The notes: generated by a model from the sequence alone, not told the origin. Positions 46,742 through 55,619 are shown, counted from the stretch's first letter. The stretch: 64,000 nucleotides of DNA from an uncultured Bacteroidales bacterium (GCA_902779315.1 CACZBC010000006.1:50775-114774); one strand, 5' to 3'. Translations and numbers: made by a program.

Positions 46742-46771
46742 CACCAACAACAACCAATTTTGTATTATAAG

Positions 46772-48631
46772 ATGAAAAGATTGTCACTTTCGCTCCTGCT
46801 TCTATGCTTGACAGCCGGAGCTTGGGCTCTACCCAGAGCTGAGTACCCGCGTCCACAATTCGAACGCCAAGACTGGCTTAACCTCAATGGTGACTGGACC
46901 TACACTTTTGATTTTGTAGGTTCCGGCATGGAGAAGAAACTCTTTGAGAGCAAGGGCTTCCAGGGAAAGATTACCGTACCGTTCTGTCCCGAGAGCAAAC
47001 TCAGCGGCGTAGGCTACACAGACTTTATCAACAACATTTGGTACCAGCGCAACATCCAAATGCCCCAGAACTGGACAGGACGCAACGTGATGCTCAACTT
47101 CGGTGCAGTCTATTTCAACAGCGAAGTCTTCATCGACGGACGTCTTGCTGGACGACACTTCGGCGGCAGCACTTCCTTTGCCATAGATGTGACGAAGTTC
47201 ATCGCTGACGGCAAGGAGCACTCGCTAGTCGTACATGCCTACAGCGACACGCGGACAACTAAGCAGCCCGCCGGCAAGCAGAACGTTCGCTTCAACCAGT
47301 TCGAGTGTATGTACACCCGCACCACAGGCATCTGGCAGACGGTCTGGATGGAGCCGGTTGATGAGAATGCACTCCTTCGTGCCCAAGTCATCACGGACAT
47401 CGACCAGAGCCAAGTTATCCTGCATCCCACATTCTACCGTGAGTCAGCAGGGACATTGACGGTTACCTTGAAAGACGGCAAGAAGGTGGTCGCCACGAAG
47501 ACAGTACGTGCTCAGAACAACTCCACCATCGTGCTGCCTGTCAAAGGGCAGAAACTGTGGAGCCCCGAGAATCCGTTCCTCTACGACCTCACATACGAGA
47601 TGAAGGATGCCAGCGGCAAGGTCATCGACCGCGTCCAAAGCTATGTGGGCTTGCGAAAGATTCACGTTGAAGGCAACAAGACCTACCTCAACAACGAGCC
47701 CTTCTACCAGCGTCTCGTTCTCGACCAAGGGTTCTATCCCGACGGCATCTGGACTGCTCCGACCGATGAGGCCTTGCGTCATGACATCGAACTCTCAATG
47801 GCTGCTGGCTTCAATGGTGCTCGCCTGCATCAAAAGGTGTTCGAGGAACGCTTCCACTACTGGGCCGATAAGCTTGGATACATCACTTGGGGCGAAGCTC
47901 CGTCATGGGGCATGGATGCCAACGACCCGGAGGTGGCGCGCAACTTCCTCAGCGAATGGACTGAGGAGATAGTGCGAGACCGCAACCATCCCAGCATTGT
48001 GACGTGGACTCCGATGAACGAAGAGTGGTGGCCAGACCGCGTGCAGTTCCCACGCTTCGTGAGCGATGTCTATGATTTGAGCAAGGCGCTCGACCCCACT
48101 CGGCCCGTCTGCGACGTTAGCGGAGGCGTGCACATCAAGACCGACATCTGGACGACACACAACTACGAACAAGATCCGAAGCGACTCAAGGAAGCCATCT
48201 ACAACGGACAGCGCTGGTTCCAGACGCCCAACAACTATCCTGGCATTCCACGCACAAACACCGGTTTCAACCGCCCAACCGACAATGAAGTGTACGACTT
48301 CCCGCGTTACGAGAAGGCCGACAAACCCTATCTCCTCGATGAATTCGGGGGTATTAAGTGGGTTAAGGGTCAAGACACAGCCACAGGAAACTCGAATGCC
48401 AGCTGGGGTTACGGCGAGCCTCCCCACTCGCTCGAGGAGTTTTATGCCCGTCTGGAAGGTCAGGTCGACGCCTTGATGGAGATTGCCGACAATGTATGGG
48501 GTTACACATACACCCAGCTCACCGACGTCGAGCAGGAACAGAACGGCATTTATTTCTACGACCGCACAGAGAAGTTCGACATGGCACGCATCAAAGCCAT
48601 TTTCTCCAAAAAGCCTGCTTCGAGCAAATAA
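46772..48631 (+). CDS. Glycoside hydrolase family 2 enzyme
   Basis: 619 residues from ATG 46772, fixed by the promoter and by the signal peptide MKRLSLSLLLLCLTAG...WALP. The N-terminal sugar-binding jelly roll (WLNLNGDWTYTFDF, NNIWYQRNIQMP) is followed by an Ig-like domain and a TIM barrel with acid/base Glu in TWTPMNEEWWPD and nucleophile Glu in YLLDEFGGIKW. GH2 covers beta-galactosidases, beta-glucuronidases and beta-mannosidases; length and lack of a C-terminal Bgal_small domain fit the short beta-glycosidase types, but specificity is open. Periplasmic or surface. Confidence 0.9.
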   Translation: MKRLSLSLLLLCLTAGAWALPRAEYPRPQFERQDWLNLNGDWTYTFDFVGSGMEKKLFESKGFQGKITVPFCPESKLSGVGYTDFINNIWYQRNIQMPQNWTGRNVMLNFGAVYFNSEVFIDGRLAGRHFGGSTSFAIDVTKFIADGKEHSLVVHAYSDTRTTKQPAGKQNVRFNQFECMYTRTTGIWQTVWMEPVDENALLRAQVITDIDQSQVILHPTFYRESAGTLTVTLKDGKKVVATKTVRAQNNSTIVLPVKGQKLWSPENPFLYDLTYEMKDASGKVIDRVQSYVGLRKIHVEGNKTYLNNEPFYQRLVLDQGFYPDGIWTAPTDEALRHDIELSMAAGFNGARLHQKVFEERFHYWADKLGYITWGEAPSWGMDANDPEVARNFLSEWTEEIVRDRNHPSIVTWTPMNEEWWPDRVQFPRFVSDVYDLSKALDPTRPVCDVSGGVHIKTDIWTTHNYEQDPKRLKEAIYNGQRWFQTPNNYPGIPRTNTGFNRPTDNEVYDFPRYEKADKPYLLDEFGGIKWVKGQDTATGNSNASWGYGEPPHSLEEFYARLEGQVDALMEIADNVWGYTYTQLTDVEQEQNGIYFYDRTEKFDMARIKAIFSKKPASSK

Positions 48632-48639
48632 CACACCAC

Positions 48640-48718
48640 GTTGCCAAACTAGGCATGGCTAATTGTAAAACTAAACTAGGCGCGTCGTTCTACACGGCAC
48701 GCCTAGTTTTCGAATGAC
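48640..48718. repeat. 22-bp tandem array G (degenerate)
   Basis: Three units start at 48640, 48662 and 48684. TTGCCAAAC and ATTGTAAAAC keep the register, but cores have drifted to AGGCATGG, AACTAGGC and GGCACGCC. It lies between convergent GH2 and pyrH and includes the hairpin at 48673-48709. Confidence 0.65.
48673..48709. terminator. Hairpin within array G, probable shared terminator
   Basis: AAACTAGGCG (48673-48682) and CGCCTAGTTT (48700-48709) are perfect 10-bp arms with a 17-nt loop. T-rich on the plus side (GTTTTCG) and A-rich on the other, it could end both convergent genes. Confidence 0.6.
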
Positions 48719-48733
48719 TCTAGAGGTCTATTT

Positions 48734-49444
48734 TCAGTTGTGCACCAAAGTGCCTATTTCTTCACCGTCGAGGACGCGTTTGAGGTTGCCCACAACGTCC
48801 ATGTTAAAGACGTAAATGGGCAGATTGTTTTGCTGACACATCGCAGTTGCTGTGATGTCCATCACTTTCAGACCACGTGAAATGACCTCATCATAAGTGA
48901 TGTCGTGGAACTTGGTGGCAGTCGGATCTTTCTCAGGATCAGCCGTATAGATACCGTCAACACGGGTTCCCTTGAGCATCACGTCTGCTTCGATCTCGAT
49001 GCCACGCAGAGACGAGCCCGTATCTGTCGTGAAGTAAGGGCTTCCAGTACCACCACTAAAGATAGCTATCTCACCCCTCTCCATCGCCTCAATTGCTTTC
49101 CATTTGCCATAGAATTCGCCGATGGGTTCCATTCTGAAAGCCGTCATCACTCGGTTTTTCTGTCCGATAGCGTCGAGAGCGCTACTCAGAGCCAACGAGT
49201 TGATGACTGTTGCACACATACCCATCTGGTCGCCTTTGACACGATCAAAGCCTTTGCCTGCTCCCGTCAAACCTCGAAAGATATTGCCACCTCCGATAAC
49301 GATGCCAATCTGAACGCCCATATCGGCTATTTCCTTGATTTGCTTGGCATACTCATTCAGACGTTTCACGTCGATGCCGTAGCCCTGTTCGCCTTGCAGA
49401 CTTTCGCCCGAAAGCTTAAGTAGAATGCGTTTGAATCTTGCCAT
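48734..49444 (-). CDS. pyrH: UMP kinase
   Basis: 236 residues, standard size. It phosphorylates UMP to UDP in pyrimidine synthesis and belongs to the amino-acid kinase fold. RILLKLSGESLQGEQGYGID, VIGGGNIFRGL, DQMGMCATVINSLALSSAL, FSGGTGSPYFTTDT and VDGIYTADPEKDPTATKF are all conserved. It follows birA by 10 bp and is probably expressed from the birA promoter. Confidence 0.97.
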   Translation of the reverse strand: MARFKRILLKLSGESLQGEQGYGIDVKRLNEYAKQIKEIADMGVQIGIVIGGGNIFRGLTGAGKGFDRVKGDQMGMCATVINSLALSSALDAIGQKNRVMTAFRMEPIGEFYGKWKAIEAMERGEIAIFSGGTGSPYFTTDTGSSLRGIEIEADVMLKGTRVDGIYTADPEKDPTATKFHDITYDEVISRGLKVMDITATAMCQQNNLPIYVFNMDVVGNLKRVLDGEEIGTLVHN

Positions 49445-49454
49445 ATTGTATAAA

Positions 49455-50225
49455 TTATATAATGTATTTCACTTCTTTGAACTCGTAGCGACGTCGATTG
49501 CCCTCATTATCCAGCAGAATCAAATGCCCAGACTGTTCCACATCGATGAGTTTGGCACGAAAAACGCCCATTTCATCGCTATATCTGTGCTCTTCGTCTC
49601 GACGATAAAGCCCTTCCTTATAGTGTTCATGCAGGACATCAAGAGCATCGTCCTTTCCGTCCTCGACTTGCCGAAGATAATATGTGAAACGTTCCATAAA
49701 CTGTTCCAACACATTACGTCGCCCCACATCATGCCCTACAATGTCTGCTAAGGAACGTGGATTGGGAGCATCACTCAGGAAACGTCGCTGGTTTATGTTG
49801 ATGCCGATTCCAATCGTAGAACTCCTGATTTGCGACCCTTGCAAGTCGTTCTCGATGAGTATGCCTGCCACTTTGCTGTCTTCGAAGTAGATGTCGTTAG
49901 GCCACTTAATTCGAAAACCAGGAGCGAAGGCATCGAGAGCATCTCGAACGGCCAGGGCTGCAACTTCCGAAACTGCGAACATCCGTCGGGCAGGCAGGTT
50001 TGACGGCCTGACTCGTAGGCTGAACAGGAGATTCTTCCCCTTTTCCGACTCCCAACTATTCGTGGCAGCTCCCCTTCCAGCACTCTGGAACTCTGCCGTC
50101 ACAAGAGTCATGCTTTGATTGTCTGGCATATCGATATGGCGCAGAAAGTTGTTCGTAGAATCCACCTCATCGAGTTCTATCATGCGAAACATCGGCGAAT
50201 CGTCCAGACAGAAATGCTTCTCCAT
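49455..50225 (-). CDS. birA: Biotin-[acetyl-CoA-carboxylase] ligase
   Basis: 256 residues from the ATG at 50225 (minus). The frame stays open to 50525, but the -7 box at 50282-50289 lies inside that extension. It attaches biotin to the carboxylase carrier protein. ELDEVDSTNNFL, AEFQSAGRGAATNSWES (biotin/AMP loop), LLFSLRVRP, IKWPNDIYFEDSKVAGILIE and IGIGININQ are all present. There is no N-terminal helix-turn-helix, so this is a class I, non-regulatory BirA. pyrH follows 10 bp downstream. Confidence 0.94.
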   Translation of the reverse strand: MEKHFCLDDSPMFRMIELDEVDSTNNFLRHIDMPDNQSMTLVTAEFQSAGRGAATNSWESEKGKNLLFSLRVRPSNLPARRMFAVSEVAALAVRDALDAFAPGFRIKWPNDIYFEDSKVAGILIENDLQGSQIRSSTIGIGININQRRFLSDAPNPRSLADIVGHDVGRRNVLEQFMERFTYYLRQVEDGKDDALDVLHEHYKEGLYRRDEEHRYSDEMGVFRAKLIDVEQSGHLILLDNEGNRRRYEFKEVKYII

Positions 50226-50281
50226 CGCTTTTACTTTACGTTCTTCGTGCTCCCACGCCAGCCTTTGTATGGAAGACAATG

Positions 50282-50289
50282 CAAAGATA
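50282..50289 (-). promoter_or_regulatory. -7 box for birA-pyrH
   Basis: Minus strand TATCTTTG then CATTG, 57 bp before the birA ATG. Confidence 0.65.
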
Positions 50290-50384
50290 GCAAACTTTTC
50301 CCTTTCGGAAACGAGAAGAAAGGAAAAAGAGCAAAATATAACAAGATTTTGGGCGTTATGCTTCATAATGTGCAAACTTTTAAG

Positions 50385-50392
50385 TATCTTTG
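50385..50392 (+). promoter_or_regulatory. -7 box for the GH105-GH2 operon
   Basis: TATCTTTG then CACG, 39 bp before the ATG at 50431. It is divergent from the birA promoter about 100 bp away. Confidence 0.65.
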
Positions 50393-50430
50393 CACGAAAA
50401 ATACAGATTATAAATTCTAAATTTGGAAAT

Positions 50431-51540
50431 ATGAAACGGCAACTTTTGACAATTGTGACGCTATTGTTTACTTTGACAAGTATGGCAAAGAATGATTTAC
50501 TTCGCGACTTCCCTGCAGGAAGCACCCCTCAAGAAGTAGGGCGACGCCTTGCCTATCACTTCATCGACGGGAAACACGCTTGTTGGGGCGACACGAAGAA
50601 CCTCGGCTATCACGAAGTTTGCACTTGGAACGGAGCCTTGATGTGGGGACGAGCCATGGGTGACGACGTCATCATTCAGAAGATGAAGGAACGCTTCGAC
50701 GACCTCTTGGTAAACTACAAAGAGAATATTCCCGCCAAGAATCATGTCGATTTCAACATGTTCGGCTCCCTTCCGTTGAGCCTTTACGCGTCTTTCCCTA
50801 CAGAAGAGAGTTACAAGACGATGGGGCTCTCGTATGCCGACACTCAATGGCAACTGCCTCCAAATGCAAAGGAGAGCGAGAAACGACTTGCCCGTCAAGG
50901 TTATACTTGGCAAACACGAATGTGGATTGACGACATGTATATGATTACGATTGTCCAAGCCTGGGCCTATCGAACGACTGGAGACCGCAAATACATAGAC
51001 CGTGCCGCTCACGAAATGGTGAAATACCTTGATGAACTGCAACGGCCGAACGGGCTCTTCTATCACGCGCCAGACGTTCCTTTCTATTGGGGACGAGGCG
51101 ACGGATGGATGGCAGTCGGGCTGACAGAAGTGCTGAAGGCGCTTCCGAAAGACAGTCCCTACTACAAACGCATCATGAAAGGTTACAAGAAGATGATGAA
51201 GAGCCTGCTTCAGTACAGAAACAACGAAGGCCTCTGGAACCAACTCATCGACCAGCCTGACTTCTGGACCGAAACGTCTGGTTCCGCCATGTTTACCTAT
51301 GCTTTCATTCGTGGCGTGAAGGAAGGGTGGCTCTCGGCAAAGACCTATGCCCCAGCAGCACGGAAGGCTTGGCTCGCACTTATACCTTATATTAATAGTA
51401 ACAACGACGTCACGAACATTTGTGTTGGCACAAGCAAGAAGAACGACTTCAATTATTACCTCGATCGGCCAAAGATGACTGGCGACTATCATGGTCAAGG
51501 CCCGTATCTTTGGTGTGCAGCAGCATTATTGGAAAATTAA
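50431..51540 (+). CDS. GH105 unsaturated rhamnogalacturonyl hydrolase-like enzyme
   Basis: 369 residues from ATG 50431, chosen for the signal peptide MKRQLLTIVTLLFTLTSMA and the -7 box 39 bp upstream; the frame is open further upstream but that region is the birA leader. The (alpha/alpha)6 barrel shows CTWNGALMWGRAMGD, TRMWIDDMYMITIVQAWAYR with the catalytic Asp region, and YWGRGDGWMAVGLTEVLKAL. The family hydrates and splits unsaturated uronic acids from pectic or arabinogalactan fragments made by lyases. The GH2 gene follows after 27 bp. Confidence 0.9.
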   Translation: MKRQLLTIVTLLFTLTSMAKNDLLRDFPAGSTPQEVGRRLAYHFIDGKHACWGDTKNLGYHEVCTWNGALMWGRAMGDDVIIQKMKERFDDLLVNYKENIPAKNHVDFNMFGSLPLSLYASFPTEESYKTMGLSYADTQWQLPPNAKESEKRLARQGYTWQTRMWIDDMYMITIVQAWAYRTTGDRKYIDRAAHEMVKYLDELQRPNGLFYHAPDVPFYWGRGDGWMAVGLTEVLKALPKDSPYYKRIMKGYKKMMKSLLQYRNNEGLWNQLIDQPDFWTETSGSAMFTYAFIRGVKEGWLSAKTYAPAARKAWLALIPYINSNNDVTNICVGTSKKNDFNYYLDRPKMTGDYHGQGPYLWCAAALLEN

Positions 51541-51567
51541 TAATCCGAAAACACGAAGAATAAAACC

Positions 51568-54255
51568 ATGAAACGTCTCTTTCTTTCTCTTTTTGCATTA
51601 TACGTTATGTTGCCCGTTTTGGCTGGCTACAGAAACAATTGTATCACGCTTGATTCGCGGCTTCAGCATGGTGGCAAGCAGACTTGGCACATGGTTCGAG
51701 CAGGGGAAACTCAGGCAACAGGCAGGGAGATTTCCATGCCTGGTTTCAACACGCAAGGTTGGGCAGAAGCCATCGTGCCTGCGACCGTCCTGACGAACCT
51801 CGTCGAACAGAAGGTCTATCCAGAGCCCTACTTTGGACAGAACAACAAGCTTGCAAACAATCTTATCCCAGACTTGGCAAAGGTGGAACGCGAGTTCTAT
51901 ACATATTGGTTCCGCACAGAGTTCGTAGTGCCTGCAGAGTTCAAAGGCAAAAGAATATGGCTCGAACCGATGGGCATCAACTATCGGGCTGAGATTTGGG
52001 TAAATGGATACATGATAGGTCAGATGGCTGGCATGTTCAACAACCAGCCGTTCGACATTACAGACCGAGCTGTCCAGCCTGGTCAGACTGCAGCCATTGC
52101 CATTCGTGTCCTGCCTGTTGATGTGTCTGGAACTACTTCGCCAAAAGGTTGGGGAGCAGTCGGAGAATGGCACAACGGCGGAGACGGATGGATAGGACAG
52201 AATGTAACCCAACTCATGACTGTAGGTTGGGACTTCACTTTCGAGGATGGCATTCGCGACAGGAACACTGGAATTTGGCGTTCGATACGCCTCTATGCGA
52301 CTGGTCCACAGCAACTTCGCAACCCATACGTAACCTCGGAACTCGCCCACCCCAATTATGATGTCGCGAGCGAAACGGTTAGTGTGGAAGTTTGGAATCC
52401 CAACACAAACAGCGGAGAATGTGTCGTGAGCGGAAGCATCGAGGGAACTGACATTTCTTTCAAGAGCAAGAATATCAAGTTGCAAAGGGGGGAGCATAAG
52501 ACAGTCACTTTCTCACCAAAAGATTTCCCACAACTCGTCATCAGAAGGCCCAAGCTTTGGTGGCCGAAGAACAAGGGCGAGCAGAACCTCTACACGCTTC
52601 GTCTTACTCTTGTAGACGGGAAAGGAAATCTCATGGACAGCCTTTCAACCCGATTCGGAATCAGGGAAGTTATCGCCACTCGCGAGACTCCAGACAAATC
52701 GAAACTTTTCATCATAAACGGGCACAAGACCTTCGTTCGAGGAAGCAACTGGATCCCTGAAGCCATGCTACGTACCAACGATAAACGAATGGAGACGGAA
52801 CTCGCCTATACAGACCAGTCTGGCATCAACTTGTTGCGTCTTTGGGGAGGCGGAATTGCTGAGAGTGACCGCTTCTACGAGCTTTGTGATGAGTACGGAA
52901 TCATGGTTTGGCAGGAGTTCTGGATGACTGGCGACACGAAGCATCCTATGGATGAGCCGCTCTATCTGGCAAATGTGGAGAGTACGATGAAACGCATCCG
53001 CAATCATCCCAGCATAGTCATTTATGTCTCGAGCAACGAGAGTACGGCTGTGACTGGAGCAGAAGAACTCATCAAGAGCCTGGCTCCAGACATCCCCTAT
53101 CAGATGCAAAGTGAATGCGACGGCGTTCATGATGGCAGCCCCTACAAGCAAGTCAATCCGATGCGACACTACGAAAACACGGCTTCGGACAGAGGAAGTC
53201 GCGTAGATGGCTTCAATCCTGAGTATGGAGCCCCAACCTTGCCTATCGTCGAGGACTTGTACGAGATGATGCCTGCCAACGAGCTTTGGCCCATGAATAA
53301 AGCAACCTGGGACTACTTGGACGGCAACGGATTCCACCTTATGAGCACGCTCTACAAGGATATGGTCAACGAGTATGGCCAGTCGAAGAGCATCGAGGAG
53401 TTTGCTCGCCGCGGACAAATGGTGGGAGCCATCAATTCGAAGAGCATTTGGGAAGTCTGGAACGAGCACAAACTGCAGTATGGAGACCGTTGGTGCTCAG
53501 GTCTTCTGTTCTGGTATCACAACTGCGCGAACTGGCAAGTCTGCTCTCGAATGTGGGACTGGTTCCTCGAACCGACTGCTTCCCTCTATCACACCATGCA
53601 CGCCCTCGAGCCTGTTCATATCCAATACGACTATCTGACGGGTACTGTAAGTGTGAGCAACGACTATCTCGAAGCGCAAAAGGGACTCAAGGCGAAGGCC
53701 GAAGTCTATGATTCACAGAGCCGTAAGGTCAATTCCGTTACTGCAAAAGTGGATGTTCCTGCAGATGGGGTTGCCAACGATGTGCTTTCTGTCGCCATTC
53801 CTGACGATATAACTCCAGTCCATTTCATCGCTCTCGAACTGACTGACGCGAAGGGAAAAGTCGTGAGTCGCAACCTGTATTGGCGCTCGAACAACAAGTA
53901 TGAGGGCAAGAGCACCTTGACTGGACCTTGCACAAGCGGGTTCGAGGCCCTCGCAAACCTGCCTGAAGCGAGACCCACAGTTATGACTCGCCGCCTTTCC
54001 GAAAAGGATGGGCAATATGAATGGGAAGTGACATTGAGGAACAGCAGTCGGAAGATTGCCTTCTTCTGCCAACTTCTCCTGACTGACCTGAACGACAAAC
54101 CCATTCACGGAACCTATTACAGCGACAACTTCTTCACGATGTTGCCAGGAGAGAAACAAGTCATCACCATTCGGACAGACAAGCAAAACGGAGGGAATTT
54201 CCGCCTTCGCTTCTGCGAGAATATGGGTGAGAAGAGAAACGCAACAATAAGATGA
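51568..54255 (+). CDS. GH2 enzyme, beta-mannosidase/exo-beta-glucosaminidase type
   Basis: 895 residues with signal peptide (ends PVLAG). The N-terminal part (PGFNTQGWAEAIVPATVLTN, FWTYWFRTEF-like strand at about 115) is typical of the mannosidase/glucosaminidase branch. Acid/base Glu lies in IVIYVSSNESTAV and the nucleophile Glu in GFNPEYGAPTLP; NLLRLWGGGIAESDRFYELC is also conserved. Two C-terminal beta domains complete it. Substrate cannot be fixed; the GH105 partner suggests a uronate-containing plant glycan. It is the last gene of the operon, with array H 20 bp downstream. Confidence 0.9.
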   Translation: MKRLFLSLFALYVMLPVLAGYRNNCITLDSRLQHGGKQTWHMVRAGETQATGREISMPGFNTQGWAEAIVPATVLTNLVEQKVYPEPYFGQNNKLANNLIPDLAKVEREFYTYWFRTEFVVPAEFKGKRIWLEPMGINYRAEIWVNGYMIGQMAGMFNNQPFDITDRAVQPGQTAAIAIRVLPVDVSGTTSPKGWGAVGEWHNGGDGWIGQNVTQLMTVGWDFTFEDGIRDRNTGIWRSIRLYATGPQQLRNPYVTSELAHPNYDVASETVSVEVWNPNTNSGECVVSGSIEGTDISFKSKNIKLQRGEHKTVTFSPKDFPQLVIRRPKLWWPKNKGEQNLYTLRLTLVDGKGNLMDSLSTRFGIREVIATRETPDKSKLFIINGHKTFVRGSNWIPEAMLRTNDKRMETELAYTDQSGINLLRLWGGGIAESDRFYELCDEYGIMVWQEFWMTGDTKHPMDEPLYLANVESTMKRIRNHPSIVIYVSSNESTAVTGAEELIKSLAPDIPYQMQSECDGVHDGSPYKQVNPMRHYENTASDRGSRVDGFNPEYGAPTLPIVEDLYEMMPANELWPMNKATWDYLDGNGFHLMSTLYKDMVNEYGQSKSIEEFARRGQMVGAINSKSIWEVWNEHKLQYGDRWCSGLLFWYHNCANWQVCSRMWDWFLEPTASLYHTMHALEPVHIQYDYLTGTVSVSNDYLEAQKGLKAKAEVYDSQSRKVNSVTAKVDVPADGVANDVLSVAIPDDITPVHFIALELTDAKGKVVSRNLYWRSNNKYEGKSTLTGPCTSGFEALANLPEARPTVMTRRLSEKDGQYEWEVTLRNSSRKIAFFCQLLLTDLNDKPIHGTYYSDNFFTMLPGEKQVITIRTDKQNGGNFRLRFCENMGEKRNATIR

Positions 54256-54274
54256 AAATGACATAACCAGCGAA

Positions 54275-54416
54275 GAGACAAAACAACTAGTGCGACGTTT
54301 GCAATTTACTAGTGTGACGTTGGCAATTTACTAGTGTGACGTTGGCAATTTACTAGTGTGACGTTGGCAATTTACTAGTGTGACGATTGAATCGTCACAC
54401 TAGTCGCTGGGAAACA
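54275..54416. repeat. 22-bp tandem array H (best conserved)
   Basis: Six units start at 54275, 54297, 54319, 54341, 54363 and 54385. The three from 54319 to 54384 are identical (GTTGGCAATT then TACTAGTGTGAC), and the one before differs by a single base. The last unit is inverted, giving a perfect 14-bp inverted repeat at 54374-54404 (ACTAGTGTGACGAT/ATCGTCACACTAGT, 3-nt loop). It ends 18 bp before the ATG at 54435. Confidence 0.93.
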
Positions 54417-54434
54417 TATAAAATCAATCGTATC

Positions 54435-55604
54435 ATGAAATGCCAGGAAAGATTCCAACAAATCTACAAACGCGAGCCTGAAGCCCTTGCTTTCTGCCCT
54501 TATCGAGTATGCCCCATCGGAGCCCATAGCGATGCTAACTTGGGGAAAGTCACAGGGTTGGCAATCGACAAAGGCATCCATCTCGCCTACAGTCCCAAGC
54601 ATAATGGTGTCGTGGAACTTTGCTCTCTCCAGTTCGACAAACGGGCCCAGTTCCATGTTCGTGATGTGCCTCGCCAGAAATGTAACGACTGGGCAGACTA
54701 TCTTCGAGGCGCCACACTCAAACTTGGCGAGCGATATCCCCTCACCTATGGTTTGAGCGGAGTCATCGAAGGCACCCTTCCCATCGGAGGTCTCTCGTCT
54801 TCGGCAGCCGTAGCCCTCGTCTTTCTCAAAGCCCTCTGCAAGGTCAACAACATTCAACCAGAACCCCTCGAACTCATCCTCACTTCTATGGCAGCCGAGA
54901 ACGACTATGTAGGCGTCAATAGCGGCAAGCTCGACCAAAGCTGCGAGGTGTATTCGAAGAAGGACCATCTGCTTTATCTCGACACGAAGACCGACGAGTA
55001 CGAGCTCATTCCAACACACCCAAAGATGAAACCTTACCGCATAGCCATCTTCTTCAGCGGCATCGAAAGGACGCTTGCAGGCAGCAAATACAACATGCGA
55101 GTCGATGAGGCTCGAAGTGCAGCCTACGCTCTATTGGCTTATGCAGGCTTGGAGTACGGCAAATTCAGCGAGGCGAATCTGCGTGCTGTGCCAAGAGAAA
55201 TATATGAGATGTACAAGGAAAGGCTCCCTGAAAACTGGCGGAAAAGGGCCGAACATTGGTTCACGGAATTCGACAGAGTTGAGATGGGGGCAGAAGCTTG
55301 GAGGCGAGGAGACCTCGACACCTACGGCAAACTCAGCTTCGAAAGCGGCCAAAGCAGTATCGTCAACTGGGAAACAGGTTCTCCAGAACTGAAGGCACTC
55401 TACGACATCATGTGCCATACTGACGGAATCTACGGTGGTCGCTTTAGCGGAGCAGGTTTCAAGGGATGTTGTATGGCACTCATCGACCCCTCGTTCGAAG
55501 CATCAATCAAGCAAAAAGTCACAAGCGAATACCTCAAAATCTTTCCTGAACTCGAAGGCAAATACAGCGTCCACATTTGCCAAAGTGCAGACGGATTGCT
55601 CTAG
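54435..55604 (+). CDS. GHMP sugar kinase, galactokinase/galacturonokinase-like
   Basis: 389 residues from ATG 54435; an in-frame start at 54387 lies within array H and is rejected. Galactokinase-family motifs: PYRVCPIGAHSDANLGKVTG (sugar-binding), GTLPIGGLSSSAAVALVFL (ATP loop) and GGRFSGAGFKGCCMALI (third motif). The usual galactokinase GEHTDY reads GAHSDA: the Glu that contacts the sugar 6-OH is Ala30, as in plant galacturonokinases (PLGAH). That makes a 6-carboxylated sugar such as galacturonate a candidate substrate, with galactose the alternative. The nucleotidyltransferase gene follows after 15 bp, so the pair could make an NDP-sugar. Confidence 0.82.
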   Translation: MKCQERFQQIYKREPEALAFCPYRVCPIGAHSDANLGKVTGLAIDKGIHLAYSPKHNGVVELCSLQFDKRAQFHVRDVPRQKCNDWADYLRGATLKLGERYPLTYGLSGVIEGTLPIGGLSSSAAVALVFLKALCKVNNIQPEPLELILTSMAAENDYVGVNSGKLDQSCEVYSKKDHLLYLDTKTDEYELIPTHPKMKPYRIAIFFSGIERTLAGSKYNMRVDEARSAAYALLAYAGLEYGKFSEANLRAVPREIYEMYKERLPENWRKRAEHWFTEFDRVEMGAEAWRRGDLDTYGKLSFESGQSSIVNWETGSPELKALYDIMCHTDGIYGGRFSGAGFKGCCMALIDPSFEASIKQKVTSEYLKIFPELEGKYSVHICQSADGLL

Positions 55605-55619
55605 ATAAAACGAAAAAAC

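Noticed and set aside
50226-50525. N-terminal extension of birA that could be a DNA-binding domain
   Set aside because: It crosses the birA -7 box and the divergent GH105 promoter and start, and shows no helix-turn-helix.
2485-54416. CRISPR arrays as an explanation for the 22-bp repeats
   Set aside because: Units abut directly with no spacers, the repeat itself varies, and no cas gene is present.
54387-54434. Upstream start for the GHMP kinase inside array H
   Set aside because: The extra 16 residues are encoded by repeat units; ATG 54435 begins the conserved protein.
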